A stretch of 35,318 bases of DNA from Prevotella sp. UBA4330. GTDB lineage: Bacteria; Bacteroidota; Bacteroidia; Bacteroidales; Bacteroidaceae. Position numbers and translations under genes: made by a program. The DNA is taken from assembly GCA_002394385.1 (NCBI GenBank), contig DGTS01000039.1, forward strand, positions 74,971 to 110,288, written 5' to 3'. The notes under the pieces are model-generated. The model did not search any database and had not been told where the DNA came from. It saw nothing but the letters and a program-made list of their open reading frames with translations. This document shows positions 22,655 to 31,405 of the stretch, piece after piece; positions within the stretch are counted from its first letter, which is position 1, and every line of letters starts with the position of its first letter.

Positions 22655-25012
22655 TCATTCTACAGCATCAATGAGTATGAAGGCATTGGTGTATTGCGGG
22701 AGATTGAAGTCGTCGCCCCCTTGCACCACTGTTGACATCACGGCGGCATCGAAGTAGGTCTTTTTTTGTTGTGCCGGAGCCTTCAGCGTTTCTCTTGCAG
22801 CAACGAAAGCCTTGTGCAGCGACATTCCTTGTGCCACGAAGGTCTGGAAGTTAGAGAGCATGATGCTCGTTGCCTTGTCGCTGACGTTGAACAGACTCAC
22901 CACCATTGCGCCTACACCGGCATTCTTCAGTCCGCGCTGTATGCCATAAACGCCGTCGGCAGTGATATGTCCCGAGCCCGACTGGCATGCCGAGGCGACG
23001 AAAAGTTCAACCTCGCTGAGGTCGAGTGCCGACATCTCGAGTGCCGAGAGCAGTCCGTCGCGTTGTTCCTTGTCGAAATCCTCGTCGCCTATGTTGGTGT
23101 TTGCTCCAGCGAGAACGAGGAAGTTCTCAGACATCGACTCGTCGGTAAGGCATGGCTTGAGGTCGGTTCCCATCGGTGTCGATGCTGCCCCGAAGAAGCC
23201 GTGTGTTGATATGTTGACTATAGGATATTGCGGAGCCAGTTCGCAGAACTTCTGTTCCGTCACTTCCGAACCTTTCAGCAGCACGTCGCCCTTCATGTTT
23301 CTGCGTGCCTTTATGGTGTCTGCCTCTGCCAGCGAACCTGGCAGATAGGTGAATTTCATGTGCTTTCCTGCGGCATAGTCGTAGGCTCGCAGGTCGTTGA
23401 GAGATGATTGCTGAGCGTCGAGTTCAGGCTGATTGGTGTTCGCTTCGTATGAAATGCCGCCGCAGATGAGTGCTCGCTGGCGGTCGGTCAGCGGCTTGGC
23501 GTAGAGCAGGGTGCGTGTAGAAGTAAGTCTATAGATGTCTTTTCCTTCGAGTTGGTGTGGCACCATATACTCTATGGCGATGCGGTTCTGGAATCCTGCT
23601 GGCGAGAAAAACACCTTCTTGTCCTTGCCTATTGCCTTGACAAGAGCCTCTGGCCATATCTTAGCCTGTAGTTCTGTGGTGTCCTTGTAGAGTTGGTTCA
23701 GACGGTTAGGCTCGCCTGCCAGTCGCTGGCGCACTGTGAATGCGCCAATCTTATGTTCCATAACATCTTCTGGCTTTGCCATCTTTATGAACACCGGCTT
23801 GCCGCTCTTGTGCAGCAGCAGGGCACCCATTTGCTGCTCGTCCTGCTTCTCATACTGCACGAACTCAATGGCACAGGCATCCTTAGGCAGTCGTTTCTGT
23901 ATCTGTTGCCATGTGTGTCGGAGCGATGCTATTGCCTCTTTGCCCGTTTTTCCGTTGCCAGTCATCTGCCCCAGTTGCAGCAGCAGTCCTTTGCTGAACA
24001 GCGTTACGTCGAACAAGAACGCGGCATCGGCATCCTCAAGACGGTAACAGTCGGCAATGAACGGTCGCATTCGCATCCAGAACAATTCGCGTTCGGCATC
24101 GTTCATGCTTGCCAAGTGGTTCAGCGCATAGTCCTTCTGATAGTCGAAAGCCTGTTTATAACACTTCAGGGCATCGGTCTTCTGACCTCCCGTTGCTTCC
24201 TGGCGCAGCATCATTATCTTTGCCTTCTTGCGCAGCATCTCGGCATATCGCCATCCTTTCTTTGCGCTGTATTGCTTCACTCCGCAAGCGATGTCGTTGA
24301 GAGCCTCGTCGAAACGTCCAAGTCGGGCAAGTGTCATGGCGCGTGCAGACAACGCATCATAGAGCAGATTCTCATCGACGTACTCGTCTGCAGCCCATTC
24401 CTCATAGTCAGAGCAGACAGCATCAAGCAGAATCAGAGCATCGTCATAGTGTTTACCTTTATATAATAGTTCTGCCTGTTCCACTTGAGCGACGTCGCGG
24501 TCTTTGTCTTGCGACATCATATCATAGATGGTAATGGCCTCGCTGAAATACTCTTTCGCCTGCTCCATTGCCTCCTTGCTGTCGTCAGCCTCTTCGTAGA
24601 GCATGTTTCCTTGCAGTTTTTTTGTGTCGGCGTTCAGTATCTGTGCCTCGTTGTCGTTGAGCAATCCGAGGTGTCTCCCCTCGTTCACCATGAATGTCAT
24701 GCGGCTCGTCACGCGCCCCATCTGGTGTTTGTTGCCCAGCATGTTCCATGCGTTTCCCTCGGTTTTCAGCAGTCGTGCGAGGTCGAGATATGCCTGTCTG
24801 CCCTCCAGTTCACCTATGCCGGCAGATATTTTGCTCAACAATCGCGCCGCCTCCATGTAGTCTCCCTGCCCCATCAGTTCCACACTGCGTTGATAGTCGG
24901 CATTGGCATTTGGCGTGGAAGCAAATCCTTTCCACGTCGTCTGTGCCGTTGCCGTGCTGGTGGCAGCCGCGAGCAACACCGTTGCGAGGGCGTTTCTTAG
25001 ATGTCTTTTCAT
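22655..25012 (-). CDS. Exported TPR-CHAT (caspase-like) protease
   Basis: The protein has 785 residues. MKRHLRNALATVLLAAATSTATAQ is a signal peptide, so the protease works outside the cytoplasm. Residues 35-330 are helical TPR-like repeats (MGQGDYMEAARLLSK, KGKHYDDALILLDA, LGRFDEALNDI). The CHAT domain (about 380-785) has the caspase-type dyad H604 (NISTHGFF) and C676 (FVASACQSGSG), with the following ITADGVYGIQRGLKNAGVGAMVVSLFNVSD block. CHAT enzymes cleave after specific residues once activated through their repeat domain. It overlaps the upstream secreted-protein gene by 4 bases (ATGA), suggesting that the two products work together. Confidence 0.93.
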   Translation of the reverse strand: MKRHLRNALATVLLAAATSTATAQTTWKGFASTPNANADYQRSVELMGQGDYMEAARLLSKISAGIGELEGRQAYLDLARLLKTEGNAWNMLGNKHQMGRVTSRMTFMVNEGRHLGLLNDNEAQILNADTKKLQGNMLYEEADDSKEAMEQAKEYFSEAITIYDMMSQDKDRDVAQVEQAELLYKGKHYDDALILLDAVCSDYEEWAADEYVDENLLYDALSARAMTLARLGRFDEALNDIACGVKQYSAKKGWRYAEMLRKKAKIMMLRQEATGGQKTDALKCYKQAFDYQKDYALNHLASMNDAERELFWMRMRPFIADCYRLEDADAAFLFDVTLFSKGLLLQLGQMTGNGKTGKEAIASLRHTWQQIQKRLPKDACAIEFVQYEKQDEQQMGALLLHKSGKPVFIKMAKPEDVMEHKIGAFTVRQRLAGEPNRLNQLYKDTTELQAKIWPEALVKAIGKDKKVFFSPAGFQNRIAIEYMVPHQLEGKDIYRLTSTRTLLYAKPLTDRQRALICGGISYEANTNQPELDAQQSSLNDLRAYDYAAGKHMKFTYLPGSLAEADTIKARRNMKGDVLLKGSEVTEQKFCELAPQYPIVNISTHGFFGAASTPMGTDLKPCLTDESMSENFLVLAGANTNIGDEDFDKEQRDGLLSALEMSALDLSEVELFVASACQSGSGHITADGVYGIQRGLKNAGVGAMVVSLFNVSDKATSIMLSNFQTFVAQGMSLHKAFVAARETLKAPAQQKKTYFDAAVMSTVVQGGDDFNLPQYTNAFILIDAVE

Positions 25013-25653
25013 TTTCTTGTGTTGTGGTTAAGTATCACCATAGCCATTCCCTCATTGCCTTGGTTGCTTATCTCGAGGGTCAGTGGTGTCTTTGTGTTAA
25101 TGCTTTCAGTGCATTCCAGCACCAGAGTGCCGTCAGAGAGTCTTTGCGATGATGCCGCCGCCTTGCCGTTGACGAGTAGTGTGGCGTTAAGTTTGGCTGA
25201 GGTCTTATATGGCACCACCACGAACACCTGCCGTCCTTCGCGCCCGTTGAACGAGTAACTGACTTTCTTTCCTGCCATCACGCTCTTCTCGTATAGCGAG
25301 TAGTTGAAGCGCGGGTCCTGCCCGTTCATGAATCCGTTGGTAGCCACCGCCACTCCCTGATGCACCTGTTCTGCCTTGCTGAGCATGCGGTTGAGGCGGA
25401 AACGCGGCAGCGACTTGTCCGAATGAGGGCACTCGGCGCCGTTCTTGTCGCGCAGTTCGTTCATCGGGGTCCATGCCGTGTCGGCAACGAGCGACTGGAA
25501 AGTGTCGTTGAAGGCCTGCTTCTTCTCTGCCTCGCTTGTCTGACGAAGGTTTTTCACCATCGTCACCAGGCTGTTCAGTTCCTTGTCGTTCTGTTGCGCA
25601 TTGACGGCAACAGCCAGCATTATCGTAATGATTGTTATCGTAAGTCTTATCAT
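25009..25653 (-). CDS. Exported beta-sandwich protein coupled to CHAT
   Basis: The protein has 214 residues; MIRLTITIITIMLAVAVNAQ is a signal peptide. A helical N-terminal part (about 25-100) precedes a likely PPC-like beta-sandwich (about 115-214). This part is seen in MAGKKVSYSFNGREGRQVFVVV, NATLLVNGKAA, DGTLVLECTES and TPLTLEISNQG. The family assignment is tentative. Its stop overlaps the CHAT start by ATGA. It could be a substrate, inhibitor or ligand sensor of the CHAT protease. Confidence 0.7.
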   Translation of the reverse strand: MIRLTITIITIMLAVAVNAQQNDKELNSLVTMVKNLRQTSEAEKKQAFNDTFQSLVADTAWTPMNELRDKNGAECPHSDKSLPRFRLNRMLSKAEQVHQGVAVATNGFMNGQDPRFNYSLYEKSVMAGKKVSYSFNGREGRQVFVVVPYKTSAKLNATLLVNGKAAASSQRLSDGTLVLECTESINTKTPLTLEISNQGNEGMAMVILNHNTRK

Positions 25654-25722
25654 TCTTTCTCTCTTTTGCGGTAAGTCTCTTCTTGCATATATGATGTATT
25701 TCTTTTCGTTTGGTTTAATCTT

Positions 25723-26379
25723 TTATGTCGGTATCATCTCTTCGGGCCACAGCGAGGAGTCTGCCTGCACTGCCGAGGTGCTGCTGGCGGTTTCCGGTTT
25801 CATGCGCGGTCCCTTTTCCTGTTCCTTCCTACATCGTTCCAGGTTTTCCCTTGCCGTGGCTAGGACATCCTTCATTGCGGGGCGTTTGTTTGGGTCGAAG
25901 TCGAGACACTGCTGCACCAGACGGCTCAATGCTGGCATTTCGCTGCGCATTACGGGCAGTTTTGATGTGGCTTTCTGTGCCTTTCCGCCCCGTCCGTTCA
26001 TGATGTTGCAGCCCATGACCATACGGAACACCGTTGCACCGATTGACCATACTGCCGCACTGCTGGACGCGGAATGCTGAGAGTCGGGCGAAGAAGCCTT
26101 GCTGTTGATGATTTCTGGGGCGTCGAAAGCATCGTCGTGACGGTCGGACAGCGACACAAGCGTGAAGCCCGAGCCGTTGATGGCGACGCATGCTGGCGAG
26201 ATGTCAGCCATTCTCTGTTGTCCGTCGGCCATCACCCAGCACCCATCATCCAACACCTTCTGTGCCACATCCACAATCATCTGCCATGCCGAGAGTTCGT
26301 CGCAGTAGCCCGCGAAACCCTCTGCAGTGCCTTCGGGATATGCCTCCAGCAGTTGTTCTATGGTCATTTGCTCTATCAT
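25723..26379 (-). CDS. Degenerate protein kinase-like protein (pseudokinase)
   Basis: The protein has 218 residues from the ATG at 26379; an in-frame TTG nine bases upstream is possible. Only a C-lobe is recognisable. ADISPACVAI stands where the catalytic loop would be but has no HRD, and LSD stands where DFG would be. The APE motif survives as DAPEII, followed by VWSIGATVFRMVMG and QQCLDFDPNKRPAMKDVL. The glycine loop, VAIK lysine and catalytic aspartate are missing, so catalysis is improbable. The polar, acidic C-terminal tail could be a phosphorylation or docking segment. It is 17 bases after the FHA-trypsin gene and there is no signal peptide. Confidence 0.72.
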   Translation of the reverse strand: MIEQMTIEQLLEAYPEGTAEGFAGYCDELSAWQMIVDVAQKVLDDGCWVMADGQQRMADISPACVAINGSGFTLVSLSDRHDDAFDAPEIINSKASSPDSQHSASSSAAVWSIGATVFRMVMGCNIMNGRGGKAQKATSKLPVMRSEMPALSRLVQQCLDFDPNKRPAMKDVLATARENLERCRKEQEKGPRMKPETASSTSAVQADSSLWPEEMIPT

Positions 26380-26396
26380 ACGTTTCAAATATTACT

Positions 26397-27767
26397 TCAC
26401 TTCCTATCTATTTCAGTCACAGGCACCGAGTACTTGCGCTGGTCGCTCACTTGGTCAACCACCGAAACGACGCCCACCACGATAGCGGTTCCGCCGTCGG
26501 CAATCATCACCGGACCGCCCGAGAATCCCGGACGTATGTCGCCATTGTGTGCCAGTACGGCATCGGGCAGTCCGTCGTCGCCGATGCGGACGGGCTGGCG
26601 CAGTTCGTCGTCACACTTCTCGAAGGCCCGTTCCTGCGATGAGGGGAATCCCATGAAGTATAGTTTGCGCCCCGTCTTTGCCAGCGTCTGCTTCAAGTCG
26701 TTGCCGTTGGCACGGCGTATGACGCTCTGCGGCAGTCCAAGACCATGCGGCGACACCTTCATCCAGGCAATGTCGCCCAGCGTCATGTCGGTGCGGCGGT
26801 GGCGTGCCAGTATGCTTCGCCAGAAGAGTTCGTGGTCGTAGTCGCCCGTTTCTATTATCTCGTCGCGCGTCTTGTTCATGGTGAAGTCTGTCGAGCGCAG
26901 CCTTGCCACAGGAGCATTGTTGTCACCGTCTTTCCATAGCGATACGAAGGTGACCAGTCCCATCACCTCTCTGCCCTCGTTCTGGTTGGCAGTTTCTGCC
27001 ACCATAGCCCAGCGCACAGGCAGCGACGACAGTTCGGTGGTGTCGCTTACAGTAGGTGCCACGGGGTCGTTGAGCCACGGTTCGAGACAGTGGCGCGCCG
27101 TGATGAGCATCGAGTCGCTGGTGAGGAATGCCGTGCCTATCGTCGTCTGGTTGTCGGCAGAGAACGAGTGCGACCGCAGTTTTATGGTGTCGCCGTTGCT
27201 TATTGCCACCAGCCACACCGAGTCGGCTTGCAACTTATATACCGACTCCTTGGCTTTGTCTGCCAGAGAGTCGTCCATCAACTGTGCGTTGGCGTTGCGC
27301 ATCATGGCGAAGAGCACTGCAAAGAGAATCACAGGAACGGCTACGAGCAGGGCGATGGTCCATCGCGGCATGCTGGTTTTCATCACCAAGCCTTGCGAGT
27401 TGTACATGTCGTCGTGGCGTATGTTGAACTGCAGTTCCTGCCGTTGTCCCTCGAAACCGATGCGGTCGCCGTCGGCGAGGCGATGGACATGAGCCACTGG
27501 CATACCGTTGACGCGCACATCGTGCTGACGATAGGGCGACAGCCTAACCAGTCTCCACGACTCTCCGCCCTCGTCGGGCACTATGACAGCCAGTGTGGTG
27601 TCTTCGGTGGGGGTGGCGTTCGGTAGCCTCAGGTCGCACTCATGGCTGTGCCCGATGCGCAGTTCGTTCTTCGCATTGAGCATCTTCTCGCCCCGTCGGT
27701 GCATTGCATCGTCGTGCATGAAGCGCAGTGTATAATATGTCTTAGGCGCGTTCTTGTCCGTCTTCAT
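26397..27767 (-). CDS. FHA domain - TM - trypsin-like serine protease
   Basis: The protein has 456 residues. The N-terminal FHA domain (about 12-117) shows LRIGHSHECDLRLP and VRVNGMPVAHVHRLADGDRIGFEG, a phosphothreonine-binding fold, here cytosolic. One membrane helix (about 136-156) follows. The C-terminal part is a trypsin/HtrA-like protease with a complete triad: H226 (LITARHCLEP), D332 (GDIAWMKV) and S416 (PGFSGGPVM), placed in the periplasm. This topology could couple a cytosolic phospho-signal to proteolysis outside, or the reverse. Its start overlaps the end of the Rossmann-RyR gene by 26 bases, and the pseudokinase gene follows. Confidence 0.9.
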   Translation of the reverse strand: MKTDKNAPKTYYTLRFMHDDAMHRRGEKMLNAKNELRIGHSHECDLRLPNATPTEDTTLAVIVPDEGGESWRLVRLSPYRQHDVRVNGMPVAHVHRLADGDRIGFEGQRQELQFNIRHDDMYNSQGLVMKTSMPRWTIALLVAVPVILFAVLFAMMRNANAQLMDDSLADKAKESVYKLQADSVWLVAISNGDTIKLRSHSFSADNQTTIGTAFLTSDSMLITARHCLEPWLNDPVAPTVSDTTELSSLPVRWAMVAETANQNEGREVMGLVTFVSLWKDGDNNAPVARLRSTDFTMNKTRDEIIETGDYDHELFWRSILARHRRTDMTLGDIAWMKVSPHGLGLPQSVIRRANGNDLKQTLAKTGRKLYFMGFPSSQERAFEKCDDELRQPVRIGDDGLPDAVLAHNGDIRPGFSGGPVMIADGGTAIVVGVVSVVDQVSDQRKYSVPVTEIDRK

Positions 27768-29346
27768 GATAAGAGTTTGCTATTAGCGGTATGCATGCGG
27801 TGAGGTCGTAGTCGTAGATGCGCACGTCCTGTCCCGTCTTGTCTATGCCCAGTTCGGCGTAAGAGCACAGGTCGTAGTGTATCTTGCGCTTCTTGTAAGC
27901 GTTCTTAAGGTCGTTAAGTTCCAGTTTCTCGCCTCGGCGGCGCGCTGCTGCCAGTTGTTCAATGTTCTCTTCTATCTCCTTGCGCTCGCCGTCGGTGGGC
28001 GGTCGGAAGCCCAGTATGAGGCGTTCCACGCTCCATCGGTTGTGCTCCACGGCAGCCGTCTGGCGTATCTCGCTCTGTGTCAGGGCGTAGAACTTGTCCC
28101 ACTCGCCCTCGTCATGTCCCAGCGAGCGCATCTTGGTGGGCAGCGTCATGGCGTTATATATGTTGGAGAAGCGCATCGCCACAGATGTCTGTTGCGCCCA
28201 TTTCTCCTCTATCTCGTCTTTTGGCATCGACGTGGGAACACCCTTCCCGCCGAAACTGCATGAGTAGAAGTAGTTCAGCCGCTTTGCCATCTGCATCACG
28301 GGCATGCACACGTCGTGCCCCTTGTTGGCCATCCCTATCGGGTGAACCTCGCTGTACATCGAGTTTGAGAGCGACACCGTCTCCATCACCTCTGCCTTGC
28401 TCATTGCCACGAGCACCGGAACCTTCTTGTCATAGACGGCATTGGGCAGGGTGAAAGCGAGGTCGTAGTTCCTCTCTTCGTCTTTGCTGCACAGTGCTAT
28501 GGTGAGTTGTTGGCGCGGGTCTTGCGCCCACATGTCGAGTTTCTGGCGCAGCAGCGGGTCGTCGGCAGTGCCCAGTGCGAACTCCCAGTCAATGTCAACG
28601 AAGTCGTCACGCGTGCCGCTGTACATCGGACGGTGGAAGAACGGCTGTGCCGCAGAGCCTTCCAGCGGTATCGTCCGCCAGTAGGAGTTGTCGAAGAGAG
28701 CCTTTTGCCGCTGGCGGAAGTTGCTCCACGCATGGTCGGTGTCGGGCGAGACGATGGTGATGCGGCTGCGCAGTGAGTTGTCGCGAACATAGTTGGGGTA
28801 GTGTGCCACGAGTGCTGCCGTGATGGCAAGGCTCTCTGCCAGTGCCCCGTTTCCTATCACCACGAGGTGCACCGTCTGGTCGCTGTCCCTGTCTATGGGC
28901 TTCCTGTCGAGCGGATAACAATGGTTACCCTCGCGCCGCGAGCCTGTAAGCACTGTCTTAGCCCACTGGTCTTCCATGGTGAAAGGATAAACGTCGAGCC
29001 GCTCGTTGAGGTCGCTGCGCAGGTCAACGTTCTGAATCATCCACAGAGTGGTCTGGTTTCTGAGCACCAGTTGCACCTCCAGTCGCCTTCCGCCATGACT
29101 CGTGGCATCATACATTTTCGCTATGCGCCCCACGAGAGTCATCGCCTGGTTGTCGGCATCGGCAGCAGGCACCTCATAGTCGGAGAGAATGCACATCAGC
29201 GAAAAGTCGTTAGGGTCGAGCAATGTGCCGTCGGCGGCAGCGAGGTCATAGCCTTCTGTCGTCGTCACTTCATATCCCATCGCCGCCATCTGCGACTCGA
29301 TGTCCGCCTTTGCCGGGTGTCTTCCTATAATTAAAGATTTCTTCAT
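27742..29346 (-). CDS. Cytosolic Rossmann-like protein with C-terminal RyR-like domain
   Basis: The protein has 534 residues, with no signal peptide or clear membrane helix. It starts with a Rossmann-like or receiver-like strand-loop (SLIIGRHPAKADIESQMAAMGYEV). A second nucleotide-binding-like segment (HLVVIGNGALAESLAITAAL) lies near 168-187. From about 425 to 515 the segment AAVEHNRWSVERLILGFRP, then KKRKIHYDLCSYAEL, resembles RyR domains. It echoes the membrane Rossmann-RyR protein of the opposite operon. It is the first gene of the (-) operon and probably reads a small nucleotide-type ligand; that role is inferred from family context. Confidence 0.7.
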   Translation of the reverse strand: MKKSLIIGRHPAKADIESQMAAMGYEVTTTEGYDLAAADGTLLDPNDFSLMCILSDYEVPAADADNQAMTLVGRIAKMYDATSHGGRRLEVQLVLRNQTTLWMIQNVDLRSDLNERLDVYPFTMEDQWAKTVLTGSRREGNHCYPLDRKPIDRDSDQTVHLVVIGNGALAESLAITAALVAHYPNYVRDNSLRSRITIVSPDTDHAWSNFRQRQKALFDNSYWRTIPLEGSAAQPFFHRPMYSGTRDDFVDIDWEFALGTADDPLLRQKLDMWAQDPRQQLTIALCSKDEERNYDLAFTLPNAVYDKKVPVLVAMSKAEVMETVSLSNSMYSEVHPIGMANKGHDVCMPVMQMAKRLNYFYSCSFGGKGVPTSMPKDEIEEKWAQQTSVAMRFSNIYNAMTLPTKMRSLGHDEGEWDKFYALTQSEIRQTAAVEHNRWSVERLILGFRPPTDGERKEIEENIEQLAAARRRGEKLELNDLKNAYKKRKIHYDLCSYAELGIDKTGQDVRIYDYDLTACIPLIANSYHEDGQERA

Positions 29347-29396
29347 TCTCGCCGAAATGTCTGTTCTCGTTGGTTGGTAAAGGTCAATACTCCCTG

Positions 29397-29427
29397 CAAA
29401 GATATGATTTTTTTATCGAAACAGCAA
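29397..29427 (-). promoter_or_regulatory. Promoter of the CHAT/trypsin operon
   Basis: Minus strand: TTG (29427-29425), a 20-base spacer and TATCTTTG (29404-29397), followed by the ATG at 29346 after about 50 bases. It is a full match to the Bacteroidetes promoter. Confidence 0.8.
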
Positions 29428-29591
29428 CATTTCGGCAGAAAAGATTGTGATTATATACATTCTGAATACGGATAAATGGAAATGCACATAAGACATTCTG
29501 CATTCCCGTTTATGCTCTTTAGCCTTCGCGATGATGCGCGTTCGTCAGACCGTTAAGCATCATTCGTTTTCTAATTGATATCAAACGGCAA

Positions 29592-29679
29592 AACAAAGTT
29601 ATTAACTTTGTCGAACAATCCTATTAACTTTGTTGAACAATCTTAATAACTTTGTCGAACAATCTTATTAACTTTGTTT
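29592..29679. repeat. 22-bp tandem array, 4 units, copy 2
   Basis: Four 22-bp units homologous, unit by unit, to 14519-14606 (AACAAAGTTATTAACTTTG, then AACAATC... units). Short inverted flanks are present: ATCAAACGG before and CCGTTTGTAT after. The rest of the gap 29428-29813 shows no gene. Confidence 0.85.
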
Positions 29680-29813
29680 CACCGTTTGTATGTTGTTGAA
29701 AGCCAATCGGTTATGAATGGCGATTTCAAAGGTTGTCTCAGACTTGCTTACTCCTTCTTTCCGCTGCCGAGCATATTCCTGACAGGCGGAGGGAGAGTAG
29801 CCGTGGTGTCCAC

Positions 29814-30818
29814 TTATTTCACTTCCCAGATGTCGTTGGTCTCGAGCAGTTCGCTGAAGTTGTGATACTTCTTCGCTGCCTTCACCTCCTCTATCTGCTG
29901 GCTCACTGCCTCGTCGTAGGTTGGAGCATCAACGTCGCGGATAACGCCGAGAGCAATGGGGAAACCGTCGTTGTTGCCCATCAGCGCCAGTTTCAACTGC
30001 AACGTGTTGTCCTCGCAGTGAGCATCGTGAACGAGGATATCGTTCTCGGTGATGCCATTCTCGCCAATCTTCACCACCTTAAGGCTGAATCCGTCCTGCA
30101 CCAGACCGAATTCGTTGTTAGGACCGAAGATGAGCGGCTTGCCGTGCTCCACGTAGATGGCGTTCTCCTTACGTCCCTGTGCGTTGTACACCGCGTCGTG
30201 GCAGCCGTTGTTGAAGATGACGCAGTTCTGCAGTATCTCGCAAACGGCAGCGCCCTTGTGCTGATAGGCAGCCTTCAGAATCTCCACTGTGCCCTTGGCA
30301 TCGGTGGCAACGGCGCGGGCGAAGAAGTGTCCGCGTGCGCCGAAACACAACTCTGCAGGGCGGAACGGATCCTCAACGGTGCCGTAAGGACTCGACTTAG
30401 ACACGAAGCCGCGTGGAGAGGTAGGGCTGTACTGGCCCTTCGTCAGACCGTAGATGCGGTTGTTCAGCAGTATCATGTTGAGGTTGATGTTACGGCGGTT
30501 GGCGTGAATGAAGTGGTTTCCGCCGATGGCGAGACCGTCACCGTCGCCGCTCACCTGCCATACGGTGAGGTTGGGGTTGGCCACTTTTGCTCCGGTGGCT
30601 ATCGCAGCGGCACGACCGTGAATGGTGTTCATGCCATACGTTGCCATGTAGTGGGGCAGACGGCTGGAACAGCCGATACCAGAGATTACTGCAATGTCTT
30701 TAGGTGCCACACCGATTTCTGCCAGTGCCTTGTGGAAGGAAGCAAGGAAGAAGTGGTCGCCACAACCGGGACACCACCTCGGCTGTCCCTTCTTATAATC
30801 ATTTGCTGTGTATGTCAT
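29814..30818 (-). CDS. korB: 2-oxoglutarate:ferredoxin oxidoreductase, beta subunit
   Basis: The protein has 334 residues, full length. WCPGCGDHFFLASFHKAL near the N-terminus and ISGIGCSSRLPHYM are typical of KorB. The thiamine diphosphate motif is GDGDGLAIGGNHFIHANRR...NN. With KorA it converts 2-oxoglutarate and CoA to succinyl-CoA, or the reverse, using ferredoxin in the cytoplasm. A related 2-oxoacid specificity cannot be excluded from sequence alone. In this strand korA comes first, but a GxxExxY gene lies between the two subunit genes, which are normally adjacent. Confidence 0.94.
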   Translation of the reverse strand: MTYTANDYKKGQPRWCPGCGDHFFLASFHKALAEIGVAPKDIAVISGIGCSSRLPHYMATYGMNTIHGRAAAIATGAKVANPNLTVWQVSGDGDGLAIGGNHFIHANRRNINLNMILLNNRIYGLTKGQYSPTSPRGFVSKSSPYGTVEDPFRPAELCFGARGHFFARAVATDAKGTVEILKAAYQHKGAAVCEILQNCVIFNNGCHDAVYNAQGRKENAIYVEHGKPLIFGPNNEFGLVQDGFSLKVVKIGENGITENDILVHDAHCEDNTLQLKLALMGNNDGFPIALGVIRDVDAPTYDEAVSQQIEEVKAAKKYHNFSELLETNDIWEVK

Positions 30819-30854
30819 AACGATTTATTTCTTTTGTTGTTATTATTTTCTTAT

Positions 30855-30873
30855 ACCACAGATTTCGCTGATT
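30855..30873. repeat. Inverted repeat of GxxExxY element 2, 3' side
   Basis: ACCACAGATTTCGCTGATT matches the reverse complement of 31406-31424 at 17 of 19 positions. More GATTTcnCTGATTTATCTG units follow at 30869-30884 and 30918-30937. Confidence 0.7.
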
Positions 30874-30928
30874 TATCTGATTTTTTCTAAGACTGATTCT
30901 ATTCTGCATGCAGAACGATTTCACTGAT

Positions 30929-31318
30929 TTATCTGGAACATGCAAAGCGTTCGAACTGTAAGGATGTATCGCCGAAATTAATGAGCAGAGCCACTTCAAA
31001 ACCTGCCACCTTAGTGTAGTTTATTGTTTGTGAGCGGTGATAGTCTTCAATTTCTCTTACTGCTTTAAGTTCTACAATGACTTTGTTGTCGCAGATGAAA
31101 TCAGGGATAAACTCCGACTTGAGAGTTACATCGCGGTAAACTACGTGCAGAGGTTGTTCTCGCGTGTAGGGAATCCCCAGATATCGTAATTCCACTTCAA
31201 GAGCGTCCTGATAGACTTTCTCAGAGAAGCCACAGCCAAAGAAATTGTGCACTTTCATTGCTGCACCAATGATGTCGTGCGTGAGCGAACTATATTTATA
31301 TACTTCTTTTTGTTCCAT
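30929..31318 (-). CDS. GxxExxY family protein between korA and korB
   Basis: The protein has 129 residues. The signature GxxExxY is GFSEKVY, within MKVHNFFGCGFSEKVYQDAL. The core has FIPDFICDNKVIVELKAVREI, with a PD-(D/E)XK-like D...ELK, and ends VALLINFGDTSLQFERF. It is a distant paralogue of the product of 10879-11316. The gene is framed by imperfect inverted repeats of AATCTGTG-type units and sits between two genes that belong together, which suggests that it was inserted there. Its function is unknown. Confidence 0.9.
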   Translation of the reverse strand: MEQKEVYKYSSLTHDIIGAAMKVHNFFGCGFSEKVYQDALEVELRYLGIPYTREQPLHVVYRDVTLKSEFIPDFICDNKVIVELKAVREIEDYHRSQTINYTKVAGFEVALLINFGDTSLQFERFACSR

Positions 31319-31405
31319 TTTTCAATTCCTTGTCTGTTCAGAAATCTGCGAAATCGGCCGGAAGGCATAAATCATGTAGAACACTATAGAGTAAAAACTC
31401 TGTGT

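Noticed and set aside
29733..30890. Long open frame (385 codons) antisense to korB
   Set aside because: It overlaps korB fully in the opposite strand, has no family resemblance, and its leucine/valine/histidine-rich composition is what a reversed high-GC3 gene gives.
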